This document shows, piece after piece, positions 16,145-23,556 of a stretch of 64,000 bases of DNA. This stretch comes from Streptomyces sp. NBC_00102 (lineage in GTDB: Bacteria > Actinomycetota > Actinomycetes > Streptomycetales > Streptomycetaceae), in the NCBI RefSeq assembly GCF_026343115.1, contig NZ_JAPEMC010000001.1, positions 1,674,001 to 1,738,000 of the forward strand, given 5' to 3'. Made by a program: the position numbers and the translations under genes. The notes beneath the pieces are model-generated. The model did no database searches. It saw nothing but the letters and a program-made list of their open reading frames with translations, and had not been told where the DNA came from. Within the stretch, counting starts at the first letter, position 1. The number at the start of each line of letters is the position of its first letter.

Positions 16145-16202
16145 CTGGTCCCACGGTGTACCGGGGACCGTGCCGAGGTATGCGGACGACCGGGCCGGAG
16201 GC

Positions 16203-16754
16203 TCAGGAGCCCTGGCCGAGCATGTCCAGCACCAGAGGGACGAGTTCGTCCGGGTCGGCCCCGGCGAGTGCTCCCAGGGTGCCGCCGTGGCGGCAGAGCA
16301 CGATGCCCACGAACGCCGCCACCGCCAATTCCGCCCGCAACCGAGGCCGGTCCCGACCCTCGCGGGTGAAGCGCTCGCACAACGGGTCCACCAGACGCCA
16401 CTGAAGCTGCTCCAGGGCGGCGTCTCGAACGCCCGGCTCCTTCAACGGGTCGACCGCCGAACGGAAGATCGGCCCCGGACCGCGGAGATCCACCCCGCTC
16501 ACCAGCCCGCGGTTGCGCTCGGGTTCCAGCAGGTCGGCCGGCCGGGCCCCCGCACGGTCCAGGTCGAGCACCGCGAGGTAGAGCTGCGCCTTGCCCCCGA
16601 AGTAACGGGCGATCAGGGCCGGATCCACACCGGCGCGCTCGCCGATCTCCCGCGTGGTGCTGCGGTCGAAGCCACGTTCGGCGAACAGGCCGGCAGCCGC
16701 CTCCAGCAGCAGCTGGCGGCTGCGGACGGCGTCCCGCCGTCTGCCCTCGCTCAC
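16203..16754 (-). CDS. TetR-family repressor
   Basis: A 183-residue TetR regulator. The N-terminal HTH (about 10-55) has TTREIGERAGVDPALIARYF, followed by a diverse ligand domain. The GTG at 16754 overlaps the stop of the upstream MFS gene (GTGA). This pair forms a drug-efflux operon in which the TetR protein should repress its own promoter in front of the MFS gene, where a palindromic site is present (18282-18312). The gene is convergent with the ATP-grasp gene and probably unrelated to the RiPP locus. Confidence 0.88.
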   Translation of the reverse strand: MSEGRRRDAVRSRQLLLEAAAGLFAERGFDRSTTREIGERAGVDPALIARYFGGKAQLYLAVLDLDRAGARPADLLEPERNRGLVSGVDLRGPGPIFRSAVDPLKEPGVRDAALEQLQWRLVDPLCERFTREGRDRPRLRAELAVAAFVGIVLCRHGGTLGALAGADPDELVPLVLDMLGQGS

Positions 16755-18268
16755 CGGACGGGTCCGCCCGGTACCGCGGTCACACTGTCCTCGGCGCCCT
16801 CGGCGTCCGCAAGGCTCTCTTCCATCAGCAGTTCCTCGTCCACGGTCCCGGCGGTTGCCCCGGACTCCCGTGCCCCGGCCCGTCCGGGCAGGACGATCGT
16901 AACGATCCCGGCGACCACCCAGATCGCACAGCCCAGCCAGGCGGCTGCCTGGTAGCCGCTGTCCGTCGGCAGGATCCGGCCCGGGGCGGTGTGCGCCTCC
17001 AGGACGACCGCGCTGACGACGCTGCCGGTCGTGTAACCGATGGTGCGCACCACCTGGTTGAAGCTGATGGCGCTGCCGGTCTCGTGCGCGGGCACGGCAT
17101 TGACGATCAGCCCGGGCATCACGGCGAAGGTGCAGCCGACGCCGAGTCCGGCGACGCCCATGACCACGAAGAGCTCCCACAGACTGCCCCGGGCGCACAG
17201 GAACAGCACCATCGACACCAGGGAGATCCCGCACCCGATCGGCAGCACCGCCCCCGTGGACGTCCGCCGGACCAGCAGCGGCACCAGCTTGTTGGAGGCC
17301 ACACTGGCGGCCGAGAAGGGCAGCAGCACCAGCCCGGTCACCAGCACCGACGTGCCGAAGCCGTAGCCGGTGGAGGCCGGGGTCTGAGCGAACCGGGTGA
17401 TCAGCGACATCATCATGTACATCGCCACACCCGCGATGAGGCCGGCGACGTTCGCGGTCAGCACCGACCGGTTGCGCAGCGTACGCAGGTCCACCAGGGG
17501 GTGGGCGGTGCGCAGTTCATGGAACCCCCAGCCGGTCAGGAGCAGCAGCGCGAAGAGCACCAGGCCCACCACCCGGGCCGAGGTCCAGCCCCAGACCTCG
17601 CCCTCGCTCAGCGCGAGCAGCAGCGAGGCCAGTCCGACGGCGAGCATGGCCGCGCCGGGGGCGTCCAGGGGTCGCTTCTCCCGTCCGGCCGCCTGCGGTA
17701 CGACCAGCGCGGCGGCGAGCAGGGCGAGGCCGCTGATGACGGCGCCGAACCAGAAGGCGGCGTGCACGCCGATGGTCTGGGTGATCAGTCCGGTGAGCGG
17801 ATAGCCGAGTCCGACGCCGGCCACGGTGGTGATGGAGAGCATCGCCACCGCGGAGCGCGACCGCCCTCCCGGCAGGGCGTCGCGCGCGGTGGCGATGGCC
17901 AACGGGACGAGGCCGAGACCCACTCCCTGCATCCCGCGTCCGGTGACCAGGAACCCGAAGCCGAGGGGAAGCGCGGCCAGCACGCTGCCGGCCAGCACCG
18001 TCACGAGGGCCCCCAGCACCACCCGCCGCCGGTGAGGGCCGTCGCCCATGCGCCCCATCACGGGGGTGGCTATGGAGCCGACGAGCAGGGTGACCGTGAG
18101 CGACCACTGTGCGTCGGACAGGGAGACGTGGTCCACCTCGGCGATGGTCGGCACCAGCGGAGCCCCGAGGCTGCTGATCACCGCGACCACCGTGCCGATG
18201 AACACCAGTACCGGGACCAGCGCCCGTTGTCGCAGGTCGGCGGTGGCACGAGGGGCGTTCATGGGCAT
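16751..18268 (-). CDS. DHA2-type MFS multidrug transporter
   Basis: A 505-residue transporter with about 14 spans, typical of the EmrB/QacA (DHA2) family. Signatures are MGRMGDGPHRRRV in the 2-3 loop and GVGLGYPLTGLI in span 5 (antiporter motif C-like). The C-terminal tail is polar and acidic. It starts at ATG 18268 (ATG 18262 is also possible) and is followed, with overlap, by the tetR gene. Proton-driven export of hydrophobic drugs or cationic compounds is the family function; the substrate is unknown. Confidence 0.87.
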   Translation of the reverse strand: MPMNAPRATADLRQRALVPVLVFIGTVVAVISSLGAPLVPTIAEVDHVSLSDAQWSLTVTLLVGSIATPVMGRMGDGPHRRRVVLGALVTVLAGSVLAALPLGFGFLVTGRGMQGVGLGLVPLAIATARDALPGGRSRSAVAMLSITTVAGVGLGYPLTGLITQTIGVHAAFWFGAVISGLALLAAALVVPQAAGREKRPLDAPGAAMLAVGLASLLLALSEGEVWGWTSARVVGLVLFALLLLTGWGFHELRTAHPLVDLRTLRNRSVLTANVAGLIAGVAMYMMMSLITRFAQTPASTGYGFGTSVLVTGLVLLPFSAASVASNKLVPLLVRRTSTGAVLPIGCGISLVSMVLFLCARGSLWELFVVMGVAGLGVGCTFAVMPGLIVNAVPAHETGSAISFNQVVRTIGYTTGSVVSAVVLEAHTAPGRILPTDSGYQAAAWLGCAIWVVAGIVTIVLPGRAGARESGATAGTVDEELLMEESLADAEGAEDSVTAVPGGPVR

Positions 18269-18281
18269 GCTCTCCCGAGAT

Positions 18282-18312
18282 TGTCATCAAGTGATGTCTT
18301 CAGATGATGACA
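18282..18312. promoter_or_regulatory. Probable TetR operator upstream of MFS gene
   Basis: Inverted repeat TGTCATC (18282-18288) ... GATGACA (18306-18312), with a nested palindrome CATCA ag TGATG at 18285-18296. It lies 14 bp upstream of the MFS start. This is the expected position and symmetry for autoregulation by the TetR protein encoded in the same operon. Confidence 0.6.
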
Positions 18313-18506
18313 TGCGCCCCCGAAGCGGCGGCGCCCGAACACCAGGAAGGCCGGCATCGACGGCTCCGCCTTCGGTGGCGCTTTCCGCAGAACTCAAATC
18401 CCCCTTGAGTTCGATCATCCGGACGACCGAGGGTGCGTAAGCGCCCCGGCCGCCCGGGCCAACCGTCTCCACATCACCGAACCGAGCGAAATAAGGGGCG
18501 CACCGA

Positions 18507-18935
18507 ATGACCACGCACAAGGCAACAGCAGAGCGTCAGGGACGCTTCTGGGTCGTGAGCATCGACGGCCTTCCGGACGGAGAACAGAACGTCACACAGG
18601 GCCTGACCTGGACCGAGGCCCACGAGAACGCCCGGGATCTGGTCAGTCTGGTTCTGGACGTCGAGGACGATCCGGCCGTCTACACCGTCGACCTCGTCCC
18701 GGCAGACCCGGTGATGTTCGAGGTCGTACGGGAGGCCGAGGAAGCCGACGCCGCCGTACAGGAGGCGGAGAAGCGCCGCCGTGTGGCGATGACACGAGCA
18801 GCGAAGACGCTCGTGGGCCTCGGGCTGACCCAGGCCAAGGCCGGTCGCATGCTCGGCGTCACGCACCAGCGCATCGCCCAGCTCGCACCCAAGGCAGCGA
18901 ACAAGAACGCCAAGAAGAAGTCCGTGGCCGCCTGA
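18507..18935 (+). CDS. HicB-like antitoxin-type protein with HTH
   Basis: A 142-residue protein. The N-terminal ~70 residues have the HicB partial RNase-H-like pattern (GRFWVVSIDG ... GLTWTEAHENARDLV). The C-terminal part carries a putative helix-turn-helix (LTQAKAGRMLGVTHQRIAQL) and ends in a Lys-rich tail. No hicA-like toxin gene is visible on either side, so this appears to be an orphan. Such orphans are common in streptomycetes and may serve as plain DNA-binding regulators. Confidence 0.7.
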   Translation: MTTHKATAERQGRFWVVSIDGLPDGEQNVTQGLTWTEAHENARDLVSLVLDVEDDPAVYTVDLVPADPVMFEVVREAEEADAAVQEAEKRRRVAMTRAAKTLVGLGLTQAKAGRMLGVTHQRIAQLAPKAANKNAKKKSVAA

Positions 18936-19080
18936 CGGGCATGACGCACCGTCGCGCCGTCCCGCGCGACCGCCGCACAGGCAGGTCGGACGCATCCGAG
19001 GTGCGTCGGCACGCCGCGACGGAGGGCCGTACCGCACGACCGGCTGGTACCGCACGGAAACCCGCCGCATGAACCACGAA

Positions 19081-19110
19081 TCCCCAGGTCAGAACGATTC
19101 TGCCTGGGGA
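19081..19110 (-). terminator. Hairpin downstream of tRNA (CAU)
   Basis: TCCCCAGG ... CCTGGGGA arms with an inner CAGAA cga TTCTG stem, forming one long hairpin just past the 3' end of the tRNA. Probable transcription terminator for the leftward tRNA gene. Confidence 0.65.
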
Positions 19111-19117
19111 CGCTGGG

Positions 19118-19191
19118 TGGGGCGGGTGGGACTCGAACCCACGGCCGACGGATTATGAGTCCGCTGCTCTAACCGGCTGAGCTACCGCCCC
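19118..19191 (-). tRNA. tRNA with CAU anticodon (Met or Ile2)
   Basis: A 74-nt cloverleaf read on the minus strand. The acceptor is GGGGCGG/CCGCCCC with discriminator A, the D-arm AGCTCAGCCGGTTAGAGC, the anticodon stem GCGGACT CAT AATCCGT, and the T-arm GGGTTCGAGTCCC. The anticodon CAU could be elongator Met or lysidine-modified Ile2. I cannot decide from sequence alone. CCA is not encoded. Confidence 0.9.
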
Positions 19192-19424
19192 GTTTCGGCG
19201 TGGCGCGTACATGTGTGCGCGCCGTCTGCCGCAGCATAGCCGGTCATACGATCTCTCGCTGCGGCTGGTCGACTTCGCTTGATCTTGAGGACCGCGCTGC
19301 GTGCTGCCCGGTTCCGGGCGGCCGGAAAGCCACCCGAACGTGTCACGGGAGAGGTGCCGGAGGGGCTCGGGGCGGTCGGCGAGTGACGTGCGCCACGGTC
19401 GCGGCGCACGCGGGGTCACAAACG
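19192..19424. other. Intergenic spacer between tRNA genes
   Basis: About 230 bp between the CAU tRNA and the tRNA-Asn pair. It should hold the promoter of the CAU tRNA. I see no credible gene. Confidence 0.4.
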
Positions 19425-19454
19425 CGGAAGAGGACCCCGAAGGGTCCTCTTCCG
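19425..19454 (-). terminator. Terminator after tRNA-Asn pair
   Basis: A perfect 13-bp stem (CGGAAGAGGACCC / GGGTCCTCTTCCG) with a CGAA tetraloop, placed directly downstream of the leftward tRNA-Asn genes. Confidence 0.85.
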
Positions 19455-19458
19455 TTGG

Positions 19459-19531
19459 CTCCCCCGACTGGACTCGAACCAGTAACCCTCCGGTTAACAG
19501 CCGAATGCTCTGCCAATTGAGCTACAGGGGA
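19459..19531 (-). tRNA. tRNA-Asn (GUU), copy 1
   Basis: A 73-nt minus-strand cloverleaf. The acceptor is TCCCCTG/CGGGGGA with discriminator G, the D-arm contains AGCTCAATTGGCAGAGC, the anticodon loop is CTGTTAA with GTT, and the T-arm GGTTCGAGTCC. It differs from copy 2 mainly in the anticodon-stem and variable region. Confidence 0.95.
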
Positions 19532-19536
19532 CCGCG

Positions 19537-19609
19537 CTCCCCCGACTGGACTCGAACCAGTAACCTGCCGGTTAACAGCCGGCTGCTCTGCCAATTGAGC
19601 TACAGGGGA
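19537..19609 (-). tRNA. tRNA-Asn (GUU), copy 2
   Basis: A 73-nt cloverleaf almost identical to copy 1, from which it is separated by only 5 nt (CCGCG). The anticodon is GTT. The pair is presumably transcribed together leftward and processed from one precursor. Confidence 0.95.
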
Positions 19610-19759
19610 TTGCTGCGTTGCCTCGAAATCGTACCTGCCTGGCTACTGCCGGGCGGCGCGCTCTCGCTGCGACACATACATTAGCGCAAGCAGGGGGGTG
19701 CTTCGCCAATCGGTATGCCCCGGGGTGATCTCGGGCGCCTCCGGGTAGGCGGGGAGCAG

Positions 19760-19791
19760 ACGTCCCACGCAGCGAACGTCCCACGCAGCGA
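19760..19791. repeat. Two tandem copies of a 16-bp unit
   Basis: ACGTCCCACGCAGCGA occurs twice in perfect tandem (19760-19775, 19776-19791), 24 bp upstream of the YtxH-like gene start. It may be a replication slippage product or a paired regulator site. Confidence 0.7.
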
Positions 19792-19814
19792 ACGCAGAAC
19801 GAAGGGTGACTGCC

Positions 19815-20132
19815 ATGCGGTACCGGCTCACGTTCATCGCCGGCCTCGCTCTCGGCTACGTGCTCGGCACGCGGGCCGGCCGGGAGCGCTACGAGCAGCT
19901 GAAGAAGTCCGCCCGCCAGGTCGCCGAGAACCCTGCCGTGCGGAACACCGTGGAGTCCGCCGCGCAGAGCGGCCGGGAGTACGCGGGGAAGGCGTACCAC
20001 TCGGTGAGCGAGAAGGTCGGCGAGAAGGTCGAAGGCCGGGTCCCCGCCTCGGTGGCCGACCGGGTGCGGTCGCTCCGGGAGCGCGCCGGACACAACGGCG
20101 TCGAGGACGACTGGGGCACCACCAACACCTGA
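19815..20132 (+). CDS. YtxH-like small membrane-anchored protein
   Basis: A 105-residue protein. The N-terminus is MRYRLTFIAGLALGYVLGTRAGRERYEQL, given in parts: MRYRLTFIAG, then LALGYVLGTRAGRERYEQL. This is a single Gly-rich hydrophobic segment followed by an amphipathic helical stretch, the YtxH/general-stress-protein pattern. The ATG at 19815 is preferred over GTG 19806 because AGGG lies 8 bases upstream. The remainder is charged and helical. Relatives are stress-associated in Gram-positive bacteria, with unclear function. Confidence 0.75.
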   Translation: MRYRLTFIAGLALGYVLGTRAGRERYEQLKKSARQVAENPAVRNTVESAAQSGREYAGKAYHSVSEKVGEKVEGRVPASVADRVRSLRERAGHNGVEDDWGTTNT

Positions 20133-20144
20133 CCCGTCCCGCGT

Positions 20145-20201
20145 CACCCGCAACCGCCTCGGGCCCCCGCACACCGCGGGGGCCCGAGGCGGTTGCGGGT
20201 G
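20145..20201 (+). terminator. 26-bp perfect hairpin terminator
   Basis: Perfect arms of 26 bp with an ACACC loop, starting 13 bp after the YtxH-like stop and ending just before the sugar kinase gene. One of the strongest hairpins in the window. Confidence 0.88.
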
Positions 20202-20229
20202 AGCCCACGCGATGCGGCAGAATCCGTAC

Positions 20230-21702
20230 ATGGGCATAGTCGCCGGCTTGGACAGTTCCGCCGCCTTCACACACATCGTCGTCTGCGACACGGACACGGG
20301 TGCCGTGCTGCGGCAGGGGTACGCCGCGCATCCGGTCGAGCCGAAGGCCGTGGAGGTCGATCCGCAGGCCTGGCTGCTCTCCCTCGGTGAGGCGGCGGCC
20401 GGCGGGCTGCTGGAGAACGTCGAGGCCATCGGGGTCGCCGCGCAGCAGCACGGGCTGGTGGCGCTGGACCGGCAGGGCACGCCCGTCCGTCCGGCGCTGG
20501 TGGGCAACGACCGGCGGGCGCAGGTCGCCGCGGCGGATCTGGTCGACGGGCTCGGCGGGCGACAGCCCTGGGCCGAGGCGGTCGGGGCCGTACCGCAGGC
20601 GTCTCAGCCGGTGGCGAAGCTGCGGTGGCTGGCGCGTACCGAGCCGGAGAACGCCAAGCGTGTGGCGGCCGTGCTCCAGCCGCACGACTGGCTGGTGTGG
20701 CAGTTGCTCGGCCGTCCCGCGCGGCGGACCACCGACCGGGGCGCGGCCTCGGGTACGGGGTACTGGTCGGCGCGGACGTCGTCCTACCGGCCCGATCTCG
20801 TGGAGCTGGCGCTCGGCCATCAGGCGGCGCTGCCCGAGGTGCTGGGCCCCTCGGACGCGGCCGGGACGACCCCCGAGGGGCTGCTGATCTCCGCCGGTAC
20901 CGGCGAGACGATGGCGGCGGCGTTCGGGCTGGGGGTCGCAGCCGGGGACGCGGTGGTGTCGCTGGGGGCCTCCGGGTCCGTGATGGCGGTGCACCACGAG
21001 GCGCTGGCCGATCCGCGCGGGATGATCACCTCCTTCGCCGACGCGACCGGGATGCACCTGCCGGTGGTGCACACCTCCAACGCGGTACGGGCCCTGCGCG
21101 GGACCGCCGACATGCTCGGTCTGGACGGAGGGCTGGAGGAACTGTCGGAGCTGGCGCTGAAGTCGACGCCCGGGTCCTCCGGTCTCGTGCTGCTGCCGTA
21201 CCTGGAGGGCGAGCGGACCCCGCAGCTTCCGCACGCGGCGGGCACGCTCTGCGGGCTGCGGCGCGAGTCGATGAAGCCGGAGCACCTGGCGCGGGCCGCG
21301 TTCGAGGGGATGCTCTGCTCGCTGGCCGACGCGCTCGACGTGCTGCGCCGGCGCGGGGTGCGGGTGCGGCGGGTGTTCCTGCTGGGCGCGGCGGCCGAAC
21401 TGCCCGCGGTGCGCGCGATGGCGCCGGCGGTCTTCGGTACGCAGGTCGTCGTGCCGCAGCCCGCGCAGTACGCGGCGCTGGGCGCGGCGCGGCAGGCGGC
21501 GTGGGCGCTGGGGGTCTCGCAGGGCCGGCTCGACCCGGGTACTCCCCCGGCCTGGCAGGGTGCGTCGGCGCAGGTGCTGGAGCCGGGCGAGGAGCTGCCG
21601 GTGGGCCGGGCGGTGCGTCAGCAGTACGAGGCGACGCGCGAGCAGATCCACCCGGGGGCGTTCGCGTCCGACGGGCCGGGCGCGGAGGACGGTACGGACT
21701 GA
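20230..21702 (+). CDS. FGGY-family carbohydrate kinase (xylulokinase-like)
   Basis: A 490-residue sugar kinase of the FGGY family. The N-terminal actin-like domain starts GIVAGLDSSAAFT, and QQHGLVALD corresponds to the xylulokinase QMHG region. The C-terminal half has SLGASGSVMAV and LLGAAAELPAVRAM. I chose ATG 20230 because family members begin at this point; ATG 20212 is also in frame. It has no partner isomerase or transporter beside it, so the substrate (xylulose or another ketose) cannot be fixed by context. Confidence 0.83.
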   Translation: MGIVAGLDSSAAFTHIVVCDTDTGAVLRQGYAAHPVEPKAVEVDPQAWLLSLGEAAAGGLLENVEAIGVAAQQHGLVALDRQGTPVRPALVGNDRRAQVAAADLVDGLGGRQPWAEAVGAVPQASQPVAKLRWLARTEPENAKRVAAVLQPHDWLVWQLLGRPARRTTDRGAASGTGYWSARTSSYRPDLVELALGHQAALPEVLGPSDAAGTTPEGLLISAGTGETMAAAFGLGVAAGDAVVSLGASGSVMAVHHEALADPRGMITSFADATGMHLPVVHTSNAVRALRGTADMLGLDGGLEELSELALKSTPGSSGLVLLPYLEGERTPQLPHAAGTLCGLRRESMKPEHLARAAFEGMLCSLADALDVLRRRGVRVRRVFLLGAAAELPAVRAMAPAVFGTQVVVPQPAQYAALGAARQAAWALGVSQGRLDPGTPPAWQGASAQVLEPGEELPVGRAVRQQYEATREQIHPGAFASDGPGAEDGTD

Positions 21703-21822
21703 CGGCGGTCGTGAGCCCCACGCCCGCTTCTTGACCTCGGCTTGGGGAAATCCGTTCGTCCCTTCGGAGGGCGGCACGGCAAGATGGTTCGGCCTCTGCC
21801 GTCGCCGACCCGAGAGACACGC

Positions 21823-23556
21823 GTGCTCATAAAACTGCTCAGGTCCTTCCTGGGCCCCTACCGAAGGCCGATCCTGCTGCTGGTGTTCCTCCAGCTCCTG
21901 CAGACCTGCGGCTCGCTCTTCCTGCCCAGCCTGAACGCCGACATCATCGACAACGGTGTCGTGAAGGGCGACACGGGCTACATCCTGGAGTACGGCGGCC
22001 TGATGATCGCCGTCAGCGTCGTCCAGGTCGTCTGCAACATCGGCGCCGTCTACTTCGGGGCGCGGACCGCCTCCTCGCTCGGCCGTGACCTGCGGGCCTC
22101 GGTCTTCGACCGGGTGCAGTCGTTCTCGGCCCGTGAGGTCGCCCGGTTCGGGGCGCCCTCGCTGATCACCCGTACGACCAACGACGTCCAGCAGATCCAG
22201 ATGCTGGTCCTGATGAGCTTCACGCTGATGGTGTCCGCGCCCATCATGTGCGTCGGCGGGATCATCATGGCGCTCGGCCAGGACGTGCCGCTCTCCGCCG
22301 TGCTGCTGGCCGTGGTGCCGCTGCTGGGGATCGCGGTGAGCCTGATCGTCCGGAAGATGCGGCCGCTGTTCCGCACGATGCAGACGCGGCTCGACACGGT
22401 GAACCGGGTGCTGCGCGAGCAGATCACCGGCAACCGCGTGATCCGCGCGTTCGTGCGCGACGGGTACGAGGTGAAGCGGTTCCGGGGTGCGAACACGGAG
22501 CTGACCGACGTGGCGGTCTCCACGGGCCGGCTGATGGCGCTGATGTTCCCGACCGTGATGACGGTGGTGAACGTGTCGTCGATCGCGGTGGTGTGGTTCG
22601 GTGCGCACCGGATCGACAGCGGCGGGATGCAGATCGGGGCGCTGACGGCGTTCCTGTCCTATCTGATGCAGATCGTCATGTCCGTCATGATGGCCACCTT
22701 CATGTTCATGATGGTGCCGCGCGCCGAGGTGTGCGCCGAGCGCATCGACGAGGTCCTGGAGACCGAGTCCAGTGTGGTGCCGCCCGTCGCCCCGGTGACG
22801 GAGCTGCGCCGCCACGGCCATCTGGAGCTGCGGGGTGCGGAGTTCCGTTACCCGGGCGCCGAGGAGCCGGTGCTGCGCGCGGTGGACCTGGTGGCGCGGC
22901 CCGGGGAGACGACCGCGATCATCGGGTCGACGGGCAGCGGGAAGTCGACGCTGCTCGGCCTCGTGGCGCGGCTGTTCGACGTGACGGAGGGCGAGGTCCT
23001 CGTCGACGGTACGGACGTGCGGACGCTGGATCCGGCTCTGCTGGCGAAGACGGTGAGCCTGGTCCCGCAGAAGCCGTATCTCTTCTCGGGGACGGTGGCG
23101 TCGAACCTGCGGTACGGGAACCCGGACGCGACCGACGAGGAGCTGTGGCACGCGCTGGAGGTGGCGCAGGCGAAGGAGTTCGTCGAGGGGCTGGAGAACG
23201 GTCTGAACGCGCCGGTCGCGCAGGGCGGCACCAATGTCTCCGGCGGTCAGCGGCAGCGTCTCGCGATCGCGCGGACACTGGTGCGCAAGCCGGAGATCTA
23301 CCTCTTCGACGACTCGTTCTCGGCGCTCGACTACGCGACCGACGCGGCGCTGCGCAAGGCGCTCGGGCGGGAGACCGCGGGGGCGACGGTGGTGATCGTG
23401 GCGCAGCGGGTGTCGACCATCCGCGACGCGGACCGGATTCTCGTCCTGGACGAGGGCCGGGTCGTGGGCACGGGCACCCATCGCGAGCTGATGGACGGCA
23501 ATGAGACGTACCGGGAGATCGTTCTCTCCCAGCTGACGGAAGCGGAGGCGGCGTAA
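21823..23556 (+). CDS. ABC exporter half-transporter, degenerate-site subunit
   Basis: A 577-residue exporter with six spans followed by an ATPase domain. Walker A is GSTGSGKST near 367, the signature NVSGGQRQR is canonical, and Walker B reads YLFDDSFSALD, with Asp in place of the catalytic Glu. That substitution marks the degenerate site of heterodimeric exporters such as TM287/288. The GTG at 21823 matches the usual N-terminus (LIKLLRSFLGPYRR); earlier in-frame starts add an unlikely basic tail. The stop overlaps the next gene's ATG (TAATG), so the two subunits are made together. Confidence 0.88.
   Translation: MLIKLLRSFLGPYRRPILLLVFLQLLQTCGSLFLPSLNADIIDNGVVKGDTGYILEYGGLMIAVSVVQVVCNIGAVYFGARTASSLGRDLRASVFDRVQSFSAREVARFGAPSLITRTTNDVQQIQMLVLMSFTLMVSAPIMCVGGIIMALGQDVPLSAVLLAVVPLLGIAVSLIVRKMRPLFRTMQTRLDTVNRVLREQITGNRVIRAFVRDGYEVKRFRGANTELTDVAVSTGRLMALMFPTVMTVVNVSSIAVVWFGAHRIDSGGMQIGALTAFLSYLMQIVMSVMMATFMFMMVPRAEVCAERIDEVLETESSVVPPVAPVTELRRHGHLELRGAEFRYPGAEEPVLRAVDLVARPGETTAIIGSTGSGKSTLLGLVARLFDVTEGEVLVDGTDVRTLDPALLAKTVSLVPQKPYLFSGTVASNLRYGNPDATDEELWHALEVAQAKEFVEGLENGLNAPVAQGGTNVSGGQRQRLAIARTLVRKPEIYLFDDSFSALDYATDAALRKALGRETAGATVVIVAQRVSTIRDADRILVLDEGRVVGTGTHRELMDGNETYREIVLSQLTEAEAA

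Noticed and set aside
18269..18506. Possible hicA toxin gene before the HicB-like gene
   Set aside because: No frame with the HicA double-stranded-RNA-binding pattern; the region holds the MFS promoter and operator.
19834..23481. 1215-codon open frame on the minus strand
   Set aside because: It is antisense to the YtxH, sugar kinase and ABC genes, is rich in Arg/His/Gln/Pro as expected for a shadow frame in high-GC DNA, and has no motifs.
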